A stretch of 11,460 nt of DNA. It comes from Candidatus Dormiibacterota bacterium (GTDB taxonomy: Bacteria; Chloroflexota; Dormibacteria; Aeolococcales; Bog-877). The position numbers were made by a program, and so were the translations under genes. Location of the stretch: contig JASHRA010000195.1 in assembly GCA_030038765.1 (NCBI GenBank), positions 1-11,460 of the forward strand, in the 5' to 3' direction. Numbering within the stretch: position 1 is the first letter of the stretch; every line of letters starts with the position of its first letter. This document shows positions 1 through 7,543 of the stretch, in pieces. Below the pieces are notes generated by a model. That model saw only the letters and a list, made by a program, of their open reading frames with translations. It was not told the origin of the DNA and made no database searches.

Positions 1-939
1 GCGGCCGAGGCCAGCCCCGAGCCGGCGCCGCTGGACCCCCTGGCCCAGCGCCGGGAGCGCGCCCGGCGGCGCCAGCTGCTGCGCAAGCTGGCGGCCCGCA
101 AGCTGGACGACCGCCAGATCGAGATCGAGATCGAGGAGACCTACTCGCCGCCGGTGGAGGTGTTCTCGGGCAGCGGCTACGAGGAGATCGGCTGGTCGCT
201 CTCCGACTTCTTCTCCCAGCTGGCGCCCCCGCGCAAGCGCATGAAGCGGATGACGGTGGCCGACGCCCGCCACGTGCTGACCCAGGAGGAGACCGAGCGG
301 CTGGTCGACGTCGACCGCGTCTACGACGACTCCATCCGCCTGGTCGAGGAGAACGGGATCGTCTTCATCGACGAGGTGGACAAGATCGCCGGGCCCTACG
401 TCGAGGCCCACGGCCCCGACGTCAGCGGGGCCGGGGTCCAGCGCGACCTGCTGCCCATCATCGAGGGCTCGTCGGTCAGCACCCGCTACGGCCAGGTGCG
501 CACCGACCACGTCCTCTTCGTGGCCGCCGGCGCCTTCACCTCGGCCCGGCCCTCGGACCTGATCCCGGAGTTCCAGGGTCGCTTCCCCATCCGGGTCGAG
601 CTGAAGCCGCTGGCGGAGGCGGACCTGCGCCAGATCCTGGTCGAGCCGCGCAACGCCCTGACCCGGCAGTACGCCTCCCTGCTGGCCACCGAGGGGGTGG
701 AGGTGGAGTTCACCGACGACGGGGTGGAGGAGCTCGCCCACCACGCCTACCTGGTCAACGACCGGGACGAGAACATCGGCGCCCGGCGCCTCTTCACCAT
801 CATGGAGCGGGTGCTGCAGGAGATCTCCTTCTCCGCCGACCAGTACCAGGGCCAGACGGTGAGGGTGGACCGCGAGTTCGTGCGCTCGCGGCTCGGGGAC
901 CTGGTCCGGGACGAGGACCTGCGCCGCTACGTGCTCTGA
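1..939 (+). CDS. hslU: ATP-dependent protease ATPase subunit HslU (5'-truncated)
   Basis: AAA+ unfoldase that feeds substrates to the HslV peptidase in the cytoplasm. The frame is open from base 1, so the start, Walker A and pore loop lie upstream of the window; 312 codons are visible against about 440-460 in the family. Order seen: end of the I-domain (basic stretch near 55-110 with KLDDRQIEIEIEE, which resembles the KLDDKEIEI region of E. coli HslU), Walker B FIDE at 364-375 followed by VDKIAG, the GPDVSGAGVQRDLL segment, PSDLIPEFQGRFPIR with the probable arginine finger near 577-594, sensor-2 GARR at 778-789, and the C-terminal DLRRYVL. In HslU this tail inserts into HslV pockets. One small deviation is SGAGVQ where many homologues read SREGVQ. 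Identity is very secure. The partner hslV would be expected upstream, outside the window. Confidence 0.96.
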   Translation, partial: AAEASPEPAPLDPLAQRRERARRRQLLRKLAARKLDDRQIEIEIEETYSPPVEVFSGSGYEEIGWSLSDFFSQLAPPRKRMKRMTVADARHVLTQEETERLVDVDRVYDDSIRLVEENGIVFIDEVDKIAGPYVEAHGPDVSGAGVQRDLLPIIEGSSVSTRYGQVRTDHVLFVAAGAFTSARPSDLIPEFQGRFPIRVELKPLAEADLRQILVEPRNALTRQYASLLATEGVEVEFTDDGVEELAHHAYLVNDRDENIGARRLFTIMERVLQEISFSADQYQGQTVRVDREFVRSRLGDLVRDEDLRRYVL

Positions 940-948
940 GCCGGGGCG

Positions 949-974
949 GCGGGAGCGCTCCCGCGCGGGCCCGC
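949..974. terminator. Tandem palindromes between convergent hslU and GNAT gene; possible bidirectional terminator
   Basis: A perfect 16-base palindrome (GCGGGAGCGCTCCCGC, 949-964) is followed directly by a perfect 10-base palindrome (GCGGGCCCGC, 965-974). Together they fill most of the 36-base gap between the hslU stop (937-939) and the GNAT stop on the other strand (976-978). Position between convergent genes fits a bidirectional terminator. No T-run follows on either side, so a canonical intrinsic terminator is not shown. Confidence 0.45.
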
Positions 975-975
975 T

Positions 976-1812
976 TCAGCGCTGGCCGCGCTCCGGGCTC
1001 CAGACGTAGGGGGTGGTGGTGGAGACGGCGAGGAAGCCGAGCCGCTCCAGGATGGGGCGGCTCAGCTCACTGGCGTCGACCTGGAGGTAGCGGAAGCCGC
1101 GCCGTCGGGCCAGCTCCGCCCGTCGCGCCACCAGGGCCCGGTAGAGGCCGCGCCCGCGCCACTCCGGCACGGTGGTGCCGGACCAGAGGCTGGCGAAGTC
1201 GCTGCCCGGGCTGAGGTTGGCGCGCGCCACCGCCACCGGGCCCTGGGCCGCCTCCACCAGGAGGAGGCAGACGTCCTCGGGGTTGGCCTCCAGGTCGCGG
1301 TGGAAGAAGTCGGCGATCTGCTCCAGCCCGACCTCCCAGACCTGGGCCAGGACCAGGGCCGCGAGGCGGCAGTCGGCGCGCGAGCGAGCTCGCCGCAGCC
1401 GCAGCCCGGGGGGCAGCCGGTGGGCCGTCTCCAACTGGTCCAGCTCGCCCACCATGAGGCTCTCCTCGGCCTCGGGCAGGAAGCCGGCGGCCAGGAGCCG
1501 GCCGGGCAGGTCGGCGCTGCGGTCGTGGCCGAAGGTCTTCCACTCGAAGGCCAGGCCGAGGGAGGAGAAGAAGCGGACCTGGCGCTGGATGAGGCGCTCC
1601 AGGGCGGGGCCGTCGAGGGCGCTCAGGTCGCGGTGCAGGACCAGGCCCCGCTCGGCCCAGCCCCAGGAGCGGTAGAGGGGCCCGTCCAGCTGCTCGTGGG
1701 CCCCCTCCGGCAGGCGCATCGAGAGCCCGGCCCGACGCTGCCCGTCGTAGGCGGCGAGGAGCCGCTGGCGGCGGCCCGCCGGCGCCGCGCCGCCGATCGT
1801 CTCGGAAGTCAC
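976..1812 (-). CDS. GNAT-family N-acetyltransferase
   Basis: Predicted acetyl-CoA-dependent N-acetyltransferase of unknown substrate, 278 residues from the GTG at 1810-1812. The C-terminal half is a recognisable GNAT domain: a strand-rich segment with VAVARANL, the acetyl-CoA-binding turn RGRGLY (residues 219-224) followed by a basic helix, then YLQVDASELSRPILERLGF, the usual last strand and helix. The N-terminal half has the EWK...GHD motif (residues 90-97) and RLLAAGFLPEAEESLMVGEL, which reads like a degenerate partner GNAT domain. The frame stays open to a GTG at 1893 with an ATG at 1872 between, but those starts have no Shine-Dalgarno and would run into the rpsB promoter region. The GTG at 1812 has a -10-like TAAACT 7 bases upstream and could be leaderless. 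It stands alone, convergent with hslU and divergent from rpsB, so context gives no substrate. Confidence 0.85.
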   Translation of the reverse strand: MTSETIGGAAPAGRRQRLLAAYDGQRRAGLSMRLPEGAHEQLDGPLYRSWGWAERGLVLHRDLSALDGPALERLIQRQVRFFSSLGLAFEWKTFGHDRSADLPGRLLAAGFLPEAEESLMVGELDQLETAHRLPPGLRLRRARSRADCRLAALVLAQVWEVGLEQIADFFHRDLEANPEDVCLLLVEAAQGPVAVARANLSPGSDFASLWSGTTVPEWRGRGLYRALVARRAELARRRGFRYLQVDASELSRPILERLGFLAVSTTTPYVWSPERGQR

Positions 1813-1819
1813 CGCCGGC

Positions 1820-1825
1820 AGTTTA
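1820..1825 (-). promoter_or_regulatory. Candidate -10 element for leaderless transcription of the GNAT gene
   Basis: On the minus strand this reads TAAACT (4 of 6 matches to TATAAT, and TAnnnT). It ends 7 bases before the GTG at 1812. A -10 at that distance would start transcription at or next to the start codon. No purine-rich ribosome-binding site precedes the GTG. I could not see a convincing -35. Confidence 0.4.
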
Positions 1826-1860
1826 GGAGCGCCCGGATCCCGATCGGGGGCCGACCCCGG

Positions 1861-1890
1861 TTGGGATAACATGGCCGCCGCGGACAAATA
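1861..1890 (+). promoter_or_regulatory. Candidate promoter region for the rpsB cluster
   Basis: This is the AT-richest stretch of the 167-base region between the divergent GNAT and rpsB genes. It offers TTGGGA at 1861-1866 (4 of 6 to TTGACA) with a poor -10 ACAAAT at 1884-1889, 17 bases away. Alternatively there is an extended -10 form, TGG followed by GATAAC (1862-1870), with no clear -35. A promoter is expected here because a large translation operon begins at 1980, but the exact hexamers are uncertain. Confidence 0.35.
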
Positions 1891-1894
1891 CACA

Positions 1895-1954
1895 TGCCCG
1901 GAGGACGCCTGCGGGGATCCCCCCAGCGGGCCGGCCGGCGGTTGATCCCGGGCA
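1895..1954 (+). promoter_or_regulatory. Structured 5' leader of rpsB
   Basis: TGCCCGG at 1895-1901 is perfectly complementary to CCGGGCA at 1948-1954, enclosing 46 bases. Inside lies an imperfect hairpin at 1909-1926 (CTG-C-GGG / CCC-C-CAG around a GATC loop, centred on the palindrome GGGGATCCCC at 1913-1922). The structure ends 12 bases before the rpsB Shine-Dalgarno (GAGGAG, 1967-1972). S2 represses its own rpsB-tsf mRNA through the leader in E. coli, so a regulatory leader is plausible. Homology to that element is not claimed. Confidence 0.4.
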
Positions 1955-1979
1955 GAGGCGGAACGTGAGGAGATAGGAC

Positions 1980-2809
<830 letters not shown>

Positions 2810-2813
<4 letters not shown>

Positions 2814-3451
2814 GCCAGCGCATCGGCGCCGAGCTGGTGCGCCAGCTCCGGGAGCAGACCGGGTCCGGGATCATGGACTGCAAGCGGGCACTGGAGGAGT
2901 CCGGCGGCGACTTCGAGCGGGCCCGGGACATCCTCCGCGCCAAGGGGCTGGCCTCGGCCCAGCGCCGGGCCGGGCGCGAGGCCCGCGAGGGGTTGGTCGA
3001 CGCCTACGTCCACCCCGGGGGCCGCATCGGGGTGCTCCTGGAGGTCAACTGCGAGACCGACTTCGTGGCCCGGACCGAGCAGTTCCAGGAGCTGGTCCAC
3101 GAGCTCGCCCTGCAGATCGCCGGGACCTCTCCCCGCTGGGTCCGGCGCGAGGACGTGCCGGAGGCGGAGCTGGAGCGCGAGCGCTCCGTCTACCGCATGC
3201 AGGCGCTCGCGGAGGGCAAGTCCGAGGACCGCATGGAGCAGATCGTCGAGGGCCGGCTGCGCAAGTTCTACGAGCAGTTCTGTCTCTACGACCAGCCCTG
3301 GCTCCGCGACGAGGGCAGCAAGGGACGACCGGTGAGCCAGGTGATCCAGGAGATGGTCGCCGCCACCGGCGAGAACATCGCCGTGGCCCGCTTCGTCCGC
3401 TACCAGCGGGGCGAGTCGCTGGACGCGGGGGCCGCCGCGGATGGCGTCTGA
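2810..3451 (+). CDS. tsf: Elongation factor Ts (short form)
   Basis: Guanine-nucleotide exchange factor that recycles EF-Tu. The N-terminal UBA-like domain (residues 5-45, with LREQTGSGIMDCKRALEESGG) is followed by the core, with NCETDFV at 80-86; TDFV is the segment that contacts EF-Tu. The later KFYEQFCLYDQPW (152-164) and GENIAVARFVRY (187-198) complete the core. At 213 residues it is much shorter than the two-subdomain E. coli protein (283) and closer to the short Thermus-type EF-Ts (196), which acts as a dimer. The start is GTG, in a GTGA overlap with the rpsB stop, with GGAGG at 2795-2799 as ribosome-binding site. This indicates translational coupling with rpsB. Confidence 0.97.
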
Positions 3452-4223
3452 AGCGGTCACCGAGTTGGCCGGCGCGGCGCTCGGGGCGGGTCGCTCTCCG
3501 GTCCGCTACCACCGGGTGGTGATCAAGATCAGCGGCGAGGCCCTGGTCGGTGATGGCGAGTTCGGCATCGACCCCCAGGTCCTGGACGAGGTGGCCAGCG
3601 AGCTGAAGGGCGGCCACGACGCCGGGGCCGAGATCGCCGTCATGATGGGCGGCGGCAACATCTTCCGCGGCCTGGCGGGCGCCCAGCGGGGCATGAACCG
3701 GGTCACCGCCGACCTCATGGGCATGCTGGGCACGGTCATCAACGGCCTCGCCCTGCGCGACGCCCTCGAGGCGCACGGCATGCCGACCCGGGTCCAGACC
3801 GCCATCGAGATGCACCAGGTGGCCGAGCCCTACATCCGGGGCCGGGCCATCCGCCACCTGGAGAAGGGCCGGGTGGTGATCTTCTGCGCCGGCTCCGGCA
3901 ACCCCTTCTTCACCACCGACACCCCGGCCGCCCTGCGTGCCGCCGAGATCGGGGCCGACCTGCTCATGAAGGCCACCCGCGTGGACGGCATCTACAGCGC
4001 CGACCCCAAGCTGGACCGCTCCGCGACCCGCTTCCGCAGCCTCTCCTACATGGAGGTCCTGAACCGTGGCCTCCAGGTCATGGACAACACCGCCATCACC
4101 CTCTGCATGGACAACCGGCTGCCGCTGCTGGTGCTGGACCTCTTCGCGCCCGGGAACATCGCCCGCGCGGTGCGCGGCGAGGAGGTCGGCACGCTGGTCA
4201 ACGACGGGACCGAGCCGAGGTGA
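3441..4223 (+). CDS. pyrH: Uridylate kinase (UMP kinase)
   Basis: Phosphorylates UMP to UDP with ATP; hexameric amino-acid-kinase fold protein with no similarity to eukaryotic UMP/CMP kinases. Visible motifs: KISGEAL (29-35, phosphate loop), GGGNIFRG (70-77), RVTADLMGMLGTVINGLALRDALE (87-110), FFTTDTPAALRAAEIGADLLMKATRVDGIYSADPK (156-190, UMP and ATP contacts), and MDNTAITLCMDN (214-225). Its 260 residues exceed the usual 235-245 because about 17-18 extra residues precede the normal N-terminus. There is no ATG/GTG/TTG at the canonical position; the nearest alternatives are TTG at 3465 or GTG at 3516, which cuts into strand 1. The ATG at 3441 overlaps tsf by 11 bases and has only a weak G-rich ribosome-binding site. 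Confidence 0.97.
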   Translation: MASEAVTELAGAALGAGRSPVRYHRVVIKISGEALVGDGEFGIDPQVLDEVASELKGGHDAGAEIAVMMGGGNIFRGLAGAQRGMNRVTADLMGMLGTVINGLALRDALEAHGMPTRVQTAIEMHQVAEPYIRGRAIRHLEKGRVVIFCAGSGNPFFTTDTPAALRAAEIGADLLMKATRVDGIYSADPKLDRSATRFRSLSYMEVLNRGLQVMDNTAITLCMDNRLPLLVLDLFAPGNIARAVRGEEVGTLVNDGTEPR

Positions 4224-4777
4224 GCGACGACCTGCTCCAGGCCACCGAGCAGCGCATGGCCAAGAGCCTGGAGGCGCTGGAGCGGGAGCTGGCCGCGGTC
4301 CGCACCGGCCGCGCCAGCCCGGCCCTGGTGGAGCGTCTCCAGGTGGACGTCTACGACGGTCACATGCCTATCAACCAGGTGGCCAGCATCACCGCGCCCG
4401 AGGCCCATCTGATCCTCATCCAGCCCTGGGACCGGGGCAACATCCCGGCCATCGAGCGCAGCCTGCGCAGGAGCGAGCTGGGGCTCAATCCCAGCAACGA
4501 CGGCCAGCTGGTACGGATCCCCATCCCGCCCCTCAACGAGGAGCGCCGGCGCTCCTTCGTGTCCTTGGTCAAGCACCGGGCCGAGGAGGCCCGGGTGGCG
4601 GTGCGCAACATCCGTCGCGACGACCTGGAGCGACTGCGTCGCATGGAGCACGACAAGGAGATCTCGGAGGACCAGGGCCAGCGGGCCCAGGTCCAGCTGC
4701 AGAGGATCACCGACCGTTTCGTGGAGCAGATCGAGGAGGTGGCCCAGCGCAAGGAAGCCGAGCTGCTCGAGGTCTGA
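4220..4777 (+). CDS. frr: Ribosome recycling factor
   Basis: With EF-G, splits the post-termination ribosome. Full length at 185 residues. Domain I is the three-helix bundle formed by residues 1-30 and 105-185; domain II (about 31-104) carries the beta structure. Family landmarks: LAAVRTGRASPALVE (24-38), ITAPEAHLILIQPWD (57-71), IERSLRRSELGLNPSNDGQLVRIPIPPLNEERR (78-110), VAVRNIRRD (126-134, the conserved arginine face that binds 23S rRNA), and HDKEISEDQ (144-152). The start is GTG in a 4-base GTGA overlap with the pyrH stop, so translation is probably coupled. A small CCCC-GGT-GGGG inverted repeat lies directly after the stop (4778-4788). Confidence 0.98.
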   Translation: MSDDLLQATEQRMAKSLEALERELAAVRTGRASPALVERLQVDVYDGHMPINQVASITAPEAHLILIQPWDRGNIPAIERSLRRSELGLNPSNDGQLVRIPIPPLNEERRRSFVSLVKHRAEEARVAVRNIRRDDLERLRRMEHDKEISEDQGQRAQVQLQRITDRFVEQIEEVAQRKEAELLEV

Positions 4778-4798
4778 CCCCGGTGGGGCCGGCGCTCC

Positions 4799-5512
4799 AT
4801 GGCTGACCCAGCGGCCCAGCTGCCGCGCCACATCGGCATCATCATGGACGGCAACGGCCGCTGGGCCCGCCGTCGCGGGCTGCCCCGCAGCGCCGGCCAC
4901 CGGGCCGGCATCCAGGCCATCCGCCGGGTGATGGAGGCGGCCGACGCCGCCGGGGTGCACTGCCTCACCCTCTACGCCTTCTCCACCGAGAACTGGTCCC
5001 GTCCCCGGCGCGAGGTGGCGACCCTGATGCGCCTCTTCGAGCAGACGCTCAAGGCCGAGGTCGACGAGCTCAACCGCAACGGCGTCCGCATCCGCGTCAT
5101 CGGCCGCCGGGCCCAGCTCTCGGAGCGGCTGCAGCGGCTGGTGGCGGAGGCCGAGAGGACGACCGCGGAGAACCGCTCGGGGGTGCTCAACGTGGCCATC
5201 AACTACGGCGGACGGGCCGAGATCGTGGACGGCGTGCGCCGACTGGCGGAGGAGGGGCGCGACCTGACCCAGCTGGAGGAGGCCGACCTGGCGGGAGCGC
5301 TCTACACCGCCGGCCTGCCCGACCCCGACCTCATCATCCGCACCGCCGGCGAGCTGCGGACCAGCAACTTCCTCATCTGGCAGGCGGCCTACGCCGAGCT
5401 GCACGTGACCCAGACCCTCTGGCCCGACTTCGGGGCCGAGGACCTGCGCCTGGCCCTCTTGGACTACGCCTCCCGGGACCGGCGTTTCGGCGGGGTCCTG
5501 GACCTGTCATGA
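4799..5512 (+). CDS. uppS: Isoprenyl transferase (undecaprenyl diphosphate synthase)
   Basis: Cis-prenyltransferase condensing isopentenyl diphosphate onto farnesyl diphosphate to give the C55 lipid carrier of wall synthesis; peripheral cytoplasmic enzyme. Motifs: HIGIIMDGNGRWARRRG (11-27) with catalytic Asp17, GHRAG (33-37), LTLYAFSTENWSRP (57-69), NVAINYGGR (131-139), and LIIRTAGELRTSNFLIWQAAYAE (178-200) with Arg181, Arg187 and Ser189 for pyrophosphate binding. Length 237 is typical. It sits 21 bases after frr, the second largest gap in the cluster, with no strong Shine-Dalgarno; only G-rich sequence at 4785-4788 precedes it. Its substrate pathway is supplied by dxr and ispG downstream. 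The stop overlaps the cdsA ATG (ATGA). Confidence 0.97.
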   Translation: MADPAAQLPRHIGIIMDGNGRWARRRGLPRSAGHRAGIQAIRRVMEAADAAGVHCLTLYAFSTENWSRPRREVATLMRLFEQTLKAEVDELNRNGVRIRVIGRRAQLSERLQRLVAEAERTTAENRSGVLNVAINYGGRAEIVDGVRRLAEEGRDLTQLEEADLAGALYTAGLPDPDLIIRTAGELRTSNFLIWQAAYAELHVTQTLWPDFGAEDLRLALLDYASRDRRFGGVLDLS

Positions 5513-6321
5513 GACTGGCCGTCAGGACCGCCAGCGGGCTGGCGCTGCTGGCCATCTTCCTGCTCGCGCTCTGGCTCGGGGGCGCCTGGCTGGACGGACT
5601 GGTGGCCCTTCTCGTGGCGGTCGGGCTCTGGGAGTTCCGCCAGCTCTGGCGTCAGGCCGGCGTCTGGATCGACCCCTGGGTCCTCTACGGGCTCTCGGCG
5701 GCCTGGCTCTTCCGCTACGCCTACCCGGAGGTGCCCCAGGCCTCGGTGATGCTGCTCGGCGGAGTCCTCCTGGGGCTCCTCCTGGCGCTCCGCCAGAGCG
5801 CTCGCAACCGCCCCTTCCAGGGCTTCGCCCTGGCCCTCGCCGGGGCCGCCTGGCTGGGCTACTGCCCCGGCTTCCTGCTCCTCCTCTACCACCGGGCCGG
5901 GGGGCGGTCGCAGGCGGTGGAGCTGCTCCTGCTGACGGTCGGGGTGGCGGTGGTGGGGGACACCCTCGCCTACCTGGTGGGCTCCCGACTGGGCCGCCAT
6001 CCCATGGTGCCATCCATCAGCCCGCGCAAGACCTGGGAGGGGGCGGTGGCGGCGCTGCTGGCGCCCACCCTGCTGCTGGGCCTGCTCCTGCCCCTGGTGC
6101 TGCCCCGGCTGGGGAGCGGCGACGCCTTCGCCATCGGCTTCGCGGCGGCGCTGGCGGCGGTGGTGGGGGACCTCGTCGAGTCCCAGCTGAAGCGGGGACT
6201 GGGGGTCAAGGACGCGGGCCGCCTCCTGCCCGGTCACGGCGGCGTACTGGACCGGGTCGACAGCCTGATCTTCGTCGGGCCGGTCGTATACTCGCTGCTG
6301 GGGGTGGTCCACGCACTTTGA
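5509..6321 (+). CDS. cdsA: Phosphatidate cytidylyltransferase (CDP-diacylglycerol synthase)
   Basis: Integral membrane enzyme making CDP-diacylglycerol from phosphatidic acid and CTP, the branch point of phospholipid synthesis. Of 270 residues most are hydrophobic, consistent with about seven or eight membrane segments, beginning at residues 8-38. The family signature is complete near the C-terminus: SQLKRGLGVKDAG, then RLLPGHGGVLDRVDS (residues about 225-252). It includes the KRxxxxKD and HGGxxDRxD metal and CTP residues. GDTLAYLVGSRLGRHPM...SPRKTWEG is the second conserved region. The ATGA overlap with uppS implies coupling. It is followed by the largest gap in the cluster. Confidence 0.97.
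   Translation: MRLAVRTASGLALLAIFLLALWLGGAWLDGLVALLVAVGLWEFRQLWRQAGVWIDPWVLYGLSAAWLFRYAYPEVPQASVMLLGGVLLGLLLALRQSARNRPFQGFALALAGAAWLGYCPGFLLLLYHRAGGRSQAVELLLLTVGVAVVGDTLAYLVGSRLGRHPMVPSISPRKTWEGAVAALLAPTLLLGLLLPLVLPRLGSGDAFAIGFAAALAAVVGDLVESQLKRGLGVKDAGRLLPGHGGVLDRVDSLIFVGPVVYSLLGVVHAL
6265..6292 (+). promoter_or_regulatory. Candidate internal promoter for dxr-rseP-ispG
   Basis: TATACT at 6287-6292 matches TATAAT at 5 of 6 positions, a notable hexamer in such GC-rich DNA, and uses a rare GTA-TAC codon pair inside cdsA. CTGATC at 6265-6270 is a weak -35 (3 of 6), 16 bases upstream. It lies about 97 bases before the dxr ATG and just ahead of the widest gap in the cluster. Confidence 0.35.
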
Positions 6322-6329
6322 ACACCCCC

Positions 6330-6370
6330 GCGGCCCCGGCCGCTGCCGCACCCGGCTCGGCGGTGGGTGC
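6330..6370 (+). repeat. Two inverted repeats in the cdsA-dxr gap
   Basis: GCGGCC at 6330-6335 is complementary to GGCCGC at 6338-6343. GCACCC at 6348-6353 is complementary to GGGTGC at 6365-6370, with an 11-base loop. They occupy most of the 67-base gap, and the second ends 5 bases before the dxr Shine-Dalgarno. No T-run follows. They may be an attenuator, an RNA-stability element, or chance in GC-rich DNA. Confidence 0.4.
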
Positions 6371-6375
6371 CCAGT

Positions 6376-6380
6376 GGAGG
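6376..6380 (+). promoter_or_regulatory. Shine-Dalgarno that sets the dxr start
   Basis: GGAGG lies 8 bases before the ATG at 6389. It overlaps the alternative GTG at 6374, so that in-frame GTG cannot be served by it. This favours the ATG. Confidence 0.75.
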
Positions 6381-6388
6381 CGCGCTCG

Positions 6389-7543
6389 ATGCCCACGCGG
6401 GTAGCGGTGATCGGGGCCACCGGCTCGATCGGCCGCCAGGCACTGGAGCTGATCGGGCGCTTCCCCGAGCGCTTCCGCCTGGTCGGGGCCGTGGCCGGCC
6501 ACGACCTCCCGGCCCTGCTGGACGCGACCCGCCCCTTCGCCGGGGTCCGCCCGGTGCTGGCCCAAGCCGCCGGGCCGCCGCCCCCGGGCGTCGCCGTCGG
6601 CACCGAGGCGGCCTGCGAGCTGGTCGGCTCCGCCGAAGTGGACGTGGTCCTGGTGGCCGGGGGCGCGGCCGCGGCCCTGCTCCCCACCCTGGCCGCCTGC
6701 CGCGCCGGTCACCTGGTGGCGCTGGCCACCAAGGAGGTCCTGGTCATGGCCGGCGAGCTGGTGACGGCGACCGCCCGCTCCGGCGGCGCCGAGATCGTGC
6801 CCGTGGACAGCGAGCACAGCGCCATCTGGCAGTGCCTGCGCGGGGAGCGTCCCGAGTCGGTCAGCCGGCTGATCCTCACCGCCAGCGGCGGGGCGCTGCG
6901 CGGGCTGCCCCTGGACCAGCTGGAGTCGGCGACCCCGGAGCAGGCCCTGGACCATCCCAACTGGCGCATGGGCCCCAAGGTGACGATCGACACGGCCACC
7001 ATGATCAACAAGGGCCTGGAGGTGATCGAGGCCCACTTCCTCTTCGGCATCCCCTACCCGCGCATCGAGGTCCTGATCCACCCCCAGAGCGCGGTCCACT
7101 CGGCGGTCGAGTTCTGCGACGGCGCCCTCATGGCCCAGCTGGGCAGGGCCGACATGCGGCTCCCCATCGCCCTGGCCCTGAGCGGCGGCGAGCGCCTGCC
7201 CGGCGTGGTGCCGCCCCTGCCCCTGGGCCAGCTCGGCCGCCTGGACTTCGAGGAGGTCGACGCCGGGCGCTACCCCGGGCTCGGGGTGGTGCGCCGGGCG
7301 GGCGAGCGGGGAGGGGCGGTGCCGGCCGTGCTCAACGCCGCCAACGAGGTGGCGGTGGACGCCTTCCTCCAGCGACGCATCACCTTCGGGGAGCTGACGA
7401 GGCTGGTGGAGCGGGTGACGGAGCGCTTCCCCGGGGGCGCCGGCGAGGGCGTGGAGGAGCTGCTGGCGGCCGACGCCTGGGCCCGCCGGGAGGCGGCGCT
7501 GGAGGTGGGGCGGTCCCGGCCGGCGGCGGCGCGGGTGGGCTGA
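6389..7543 (+). CDS. dxr: 1-deoxy-D-xylulose 5-phosphate reductoisomerase
   Basis: Second enzyme of the MEP isoprenoid pathway: rearranges and reduces DXP to 2-C-methyl-D-erythritol 4-phosphate with NADPH and a divalent metal; the target of fosmidomycin. From the ATG at 6389 it is 384 residues, a normal length. Motifs: NADPH loop GATGSIG (9-15), ALATKEVLVMAGE (111-123), metal ligands in VDSEHSAIWQ (Asp140, Glu142) and NKGLE (Glu211), LTASGGALRG (163-172), HPNWRMGPKVTIDTATMINKGLE (189-211), HPQSAVHSAVEF (231-242), and LNAANEVAVDAFL (315-327). An in-frame GTG at 6374 would add five residues but overlaps the Shine-Dalgarno. The TGA is followed immediately by the rseP ATG, so the two are likely coupled. 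Confidence 0.98.
   Translation: MPTRVAVIGATGSIGRQALELIGRFPERFRLVGAVAGHDLPALLDATRPFAGVRPVLAQAAGPPPPGVAVGTEAACELVGSAEVDVVLVAGGAAAALLPTLAACRAGHLVALATKEVLVMAGELVTATARSGGAEIVPVDSEHSAIWQCLRGERPESVSRLILTASGGALRGLPLDQLESATPEQALDHPNWRMGPKVTIDTATMINKGLEVIEAHFLFGIPYPRIEVLIHPQSAVHSAVEFCDGALMAQLGRADMRLPIALALSGGERLPGVVPPLPLGQLGRLDFEEVDAGRYPGLGVVRRAGERGGAVPAVLNAANEVAVDAFLQRRITFGELTRLVERVTERFPGGAGEGVEELLAADAWARREAALEVGRSRPAAARVG

Noticed and set aside
1813..1893. 27-residue N-terminal extension of the GNAT protein to GTG 1893
   Set aside because: No ribosome-binding site, not family-like, and it would overlap the rpsB promoter region antisense.
4778..4788. CCCC-GGT-GGGG inverted repeat after frr as a terminator
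   Set aside because: Only 4 bp with a 3-base loop, no T-run, and it lies inside a tightly packed same-strand operon.
4046..5404. 452-codon minus-strand frame across pyrH, frr and uppS
   Set aside because: His/Gln/Leu-rich antisense translation without domains; a shadow frame.
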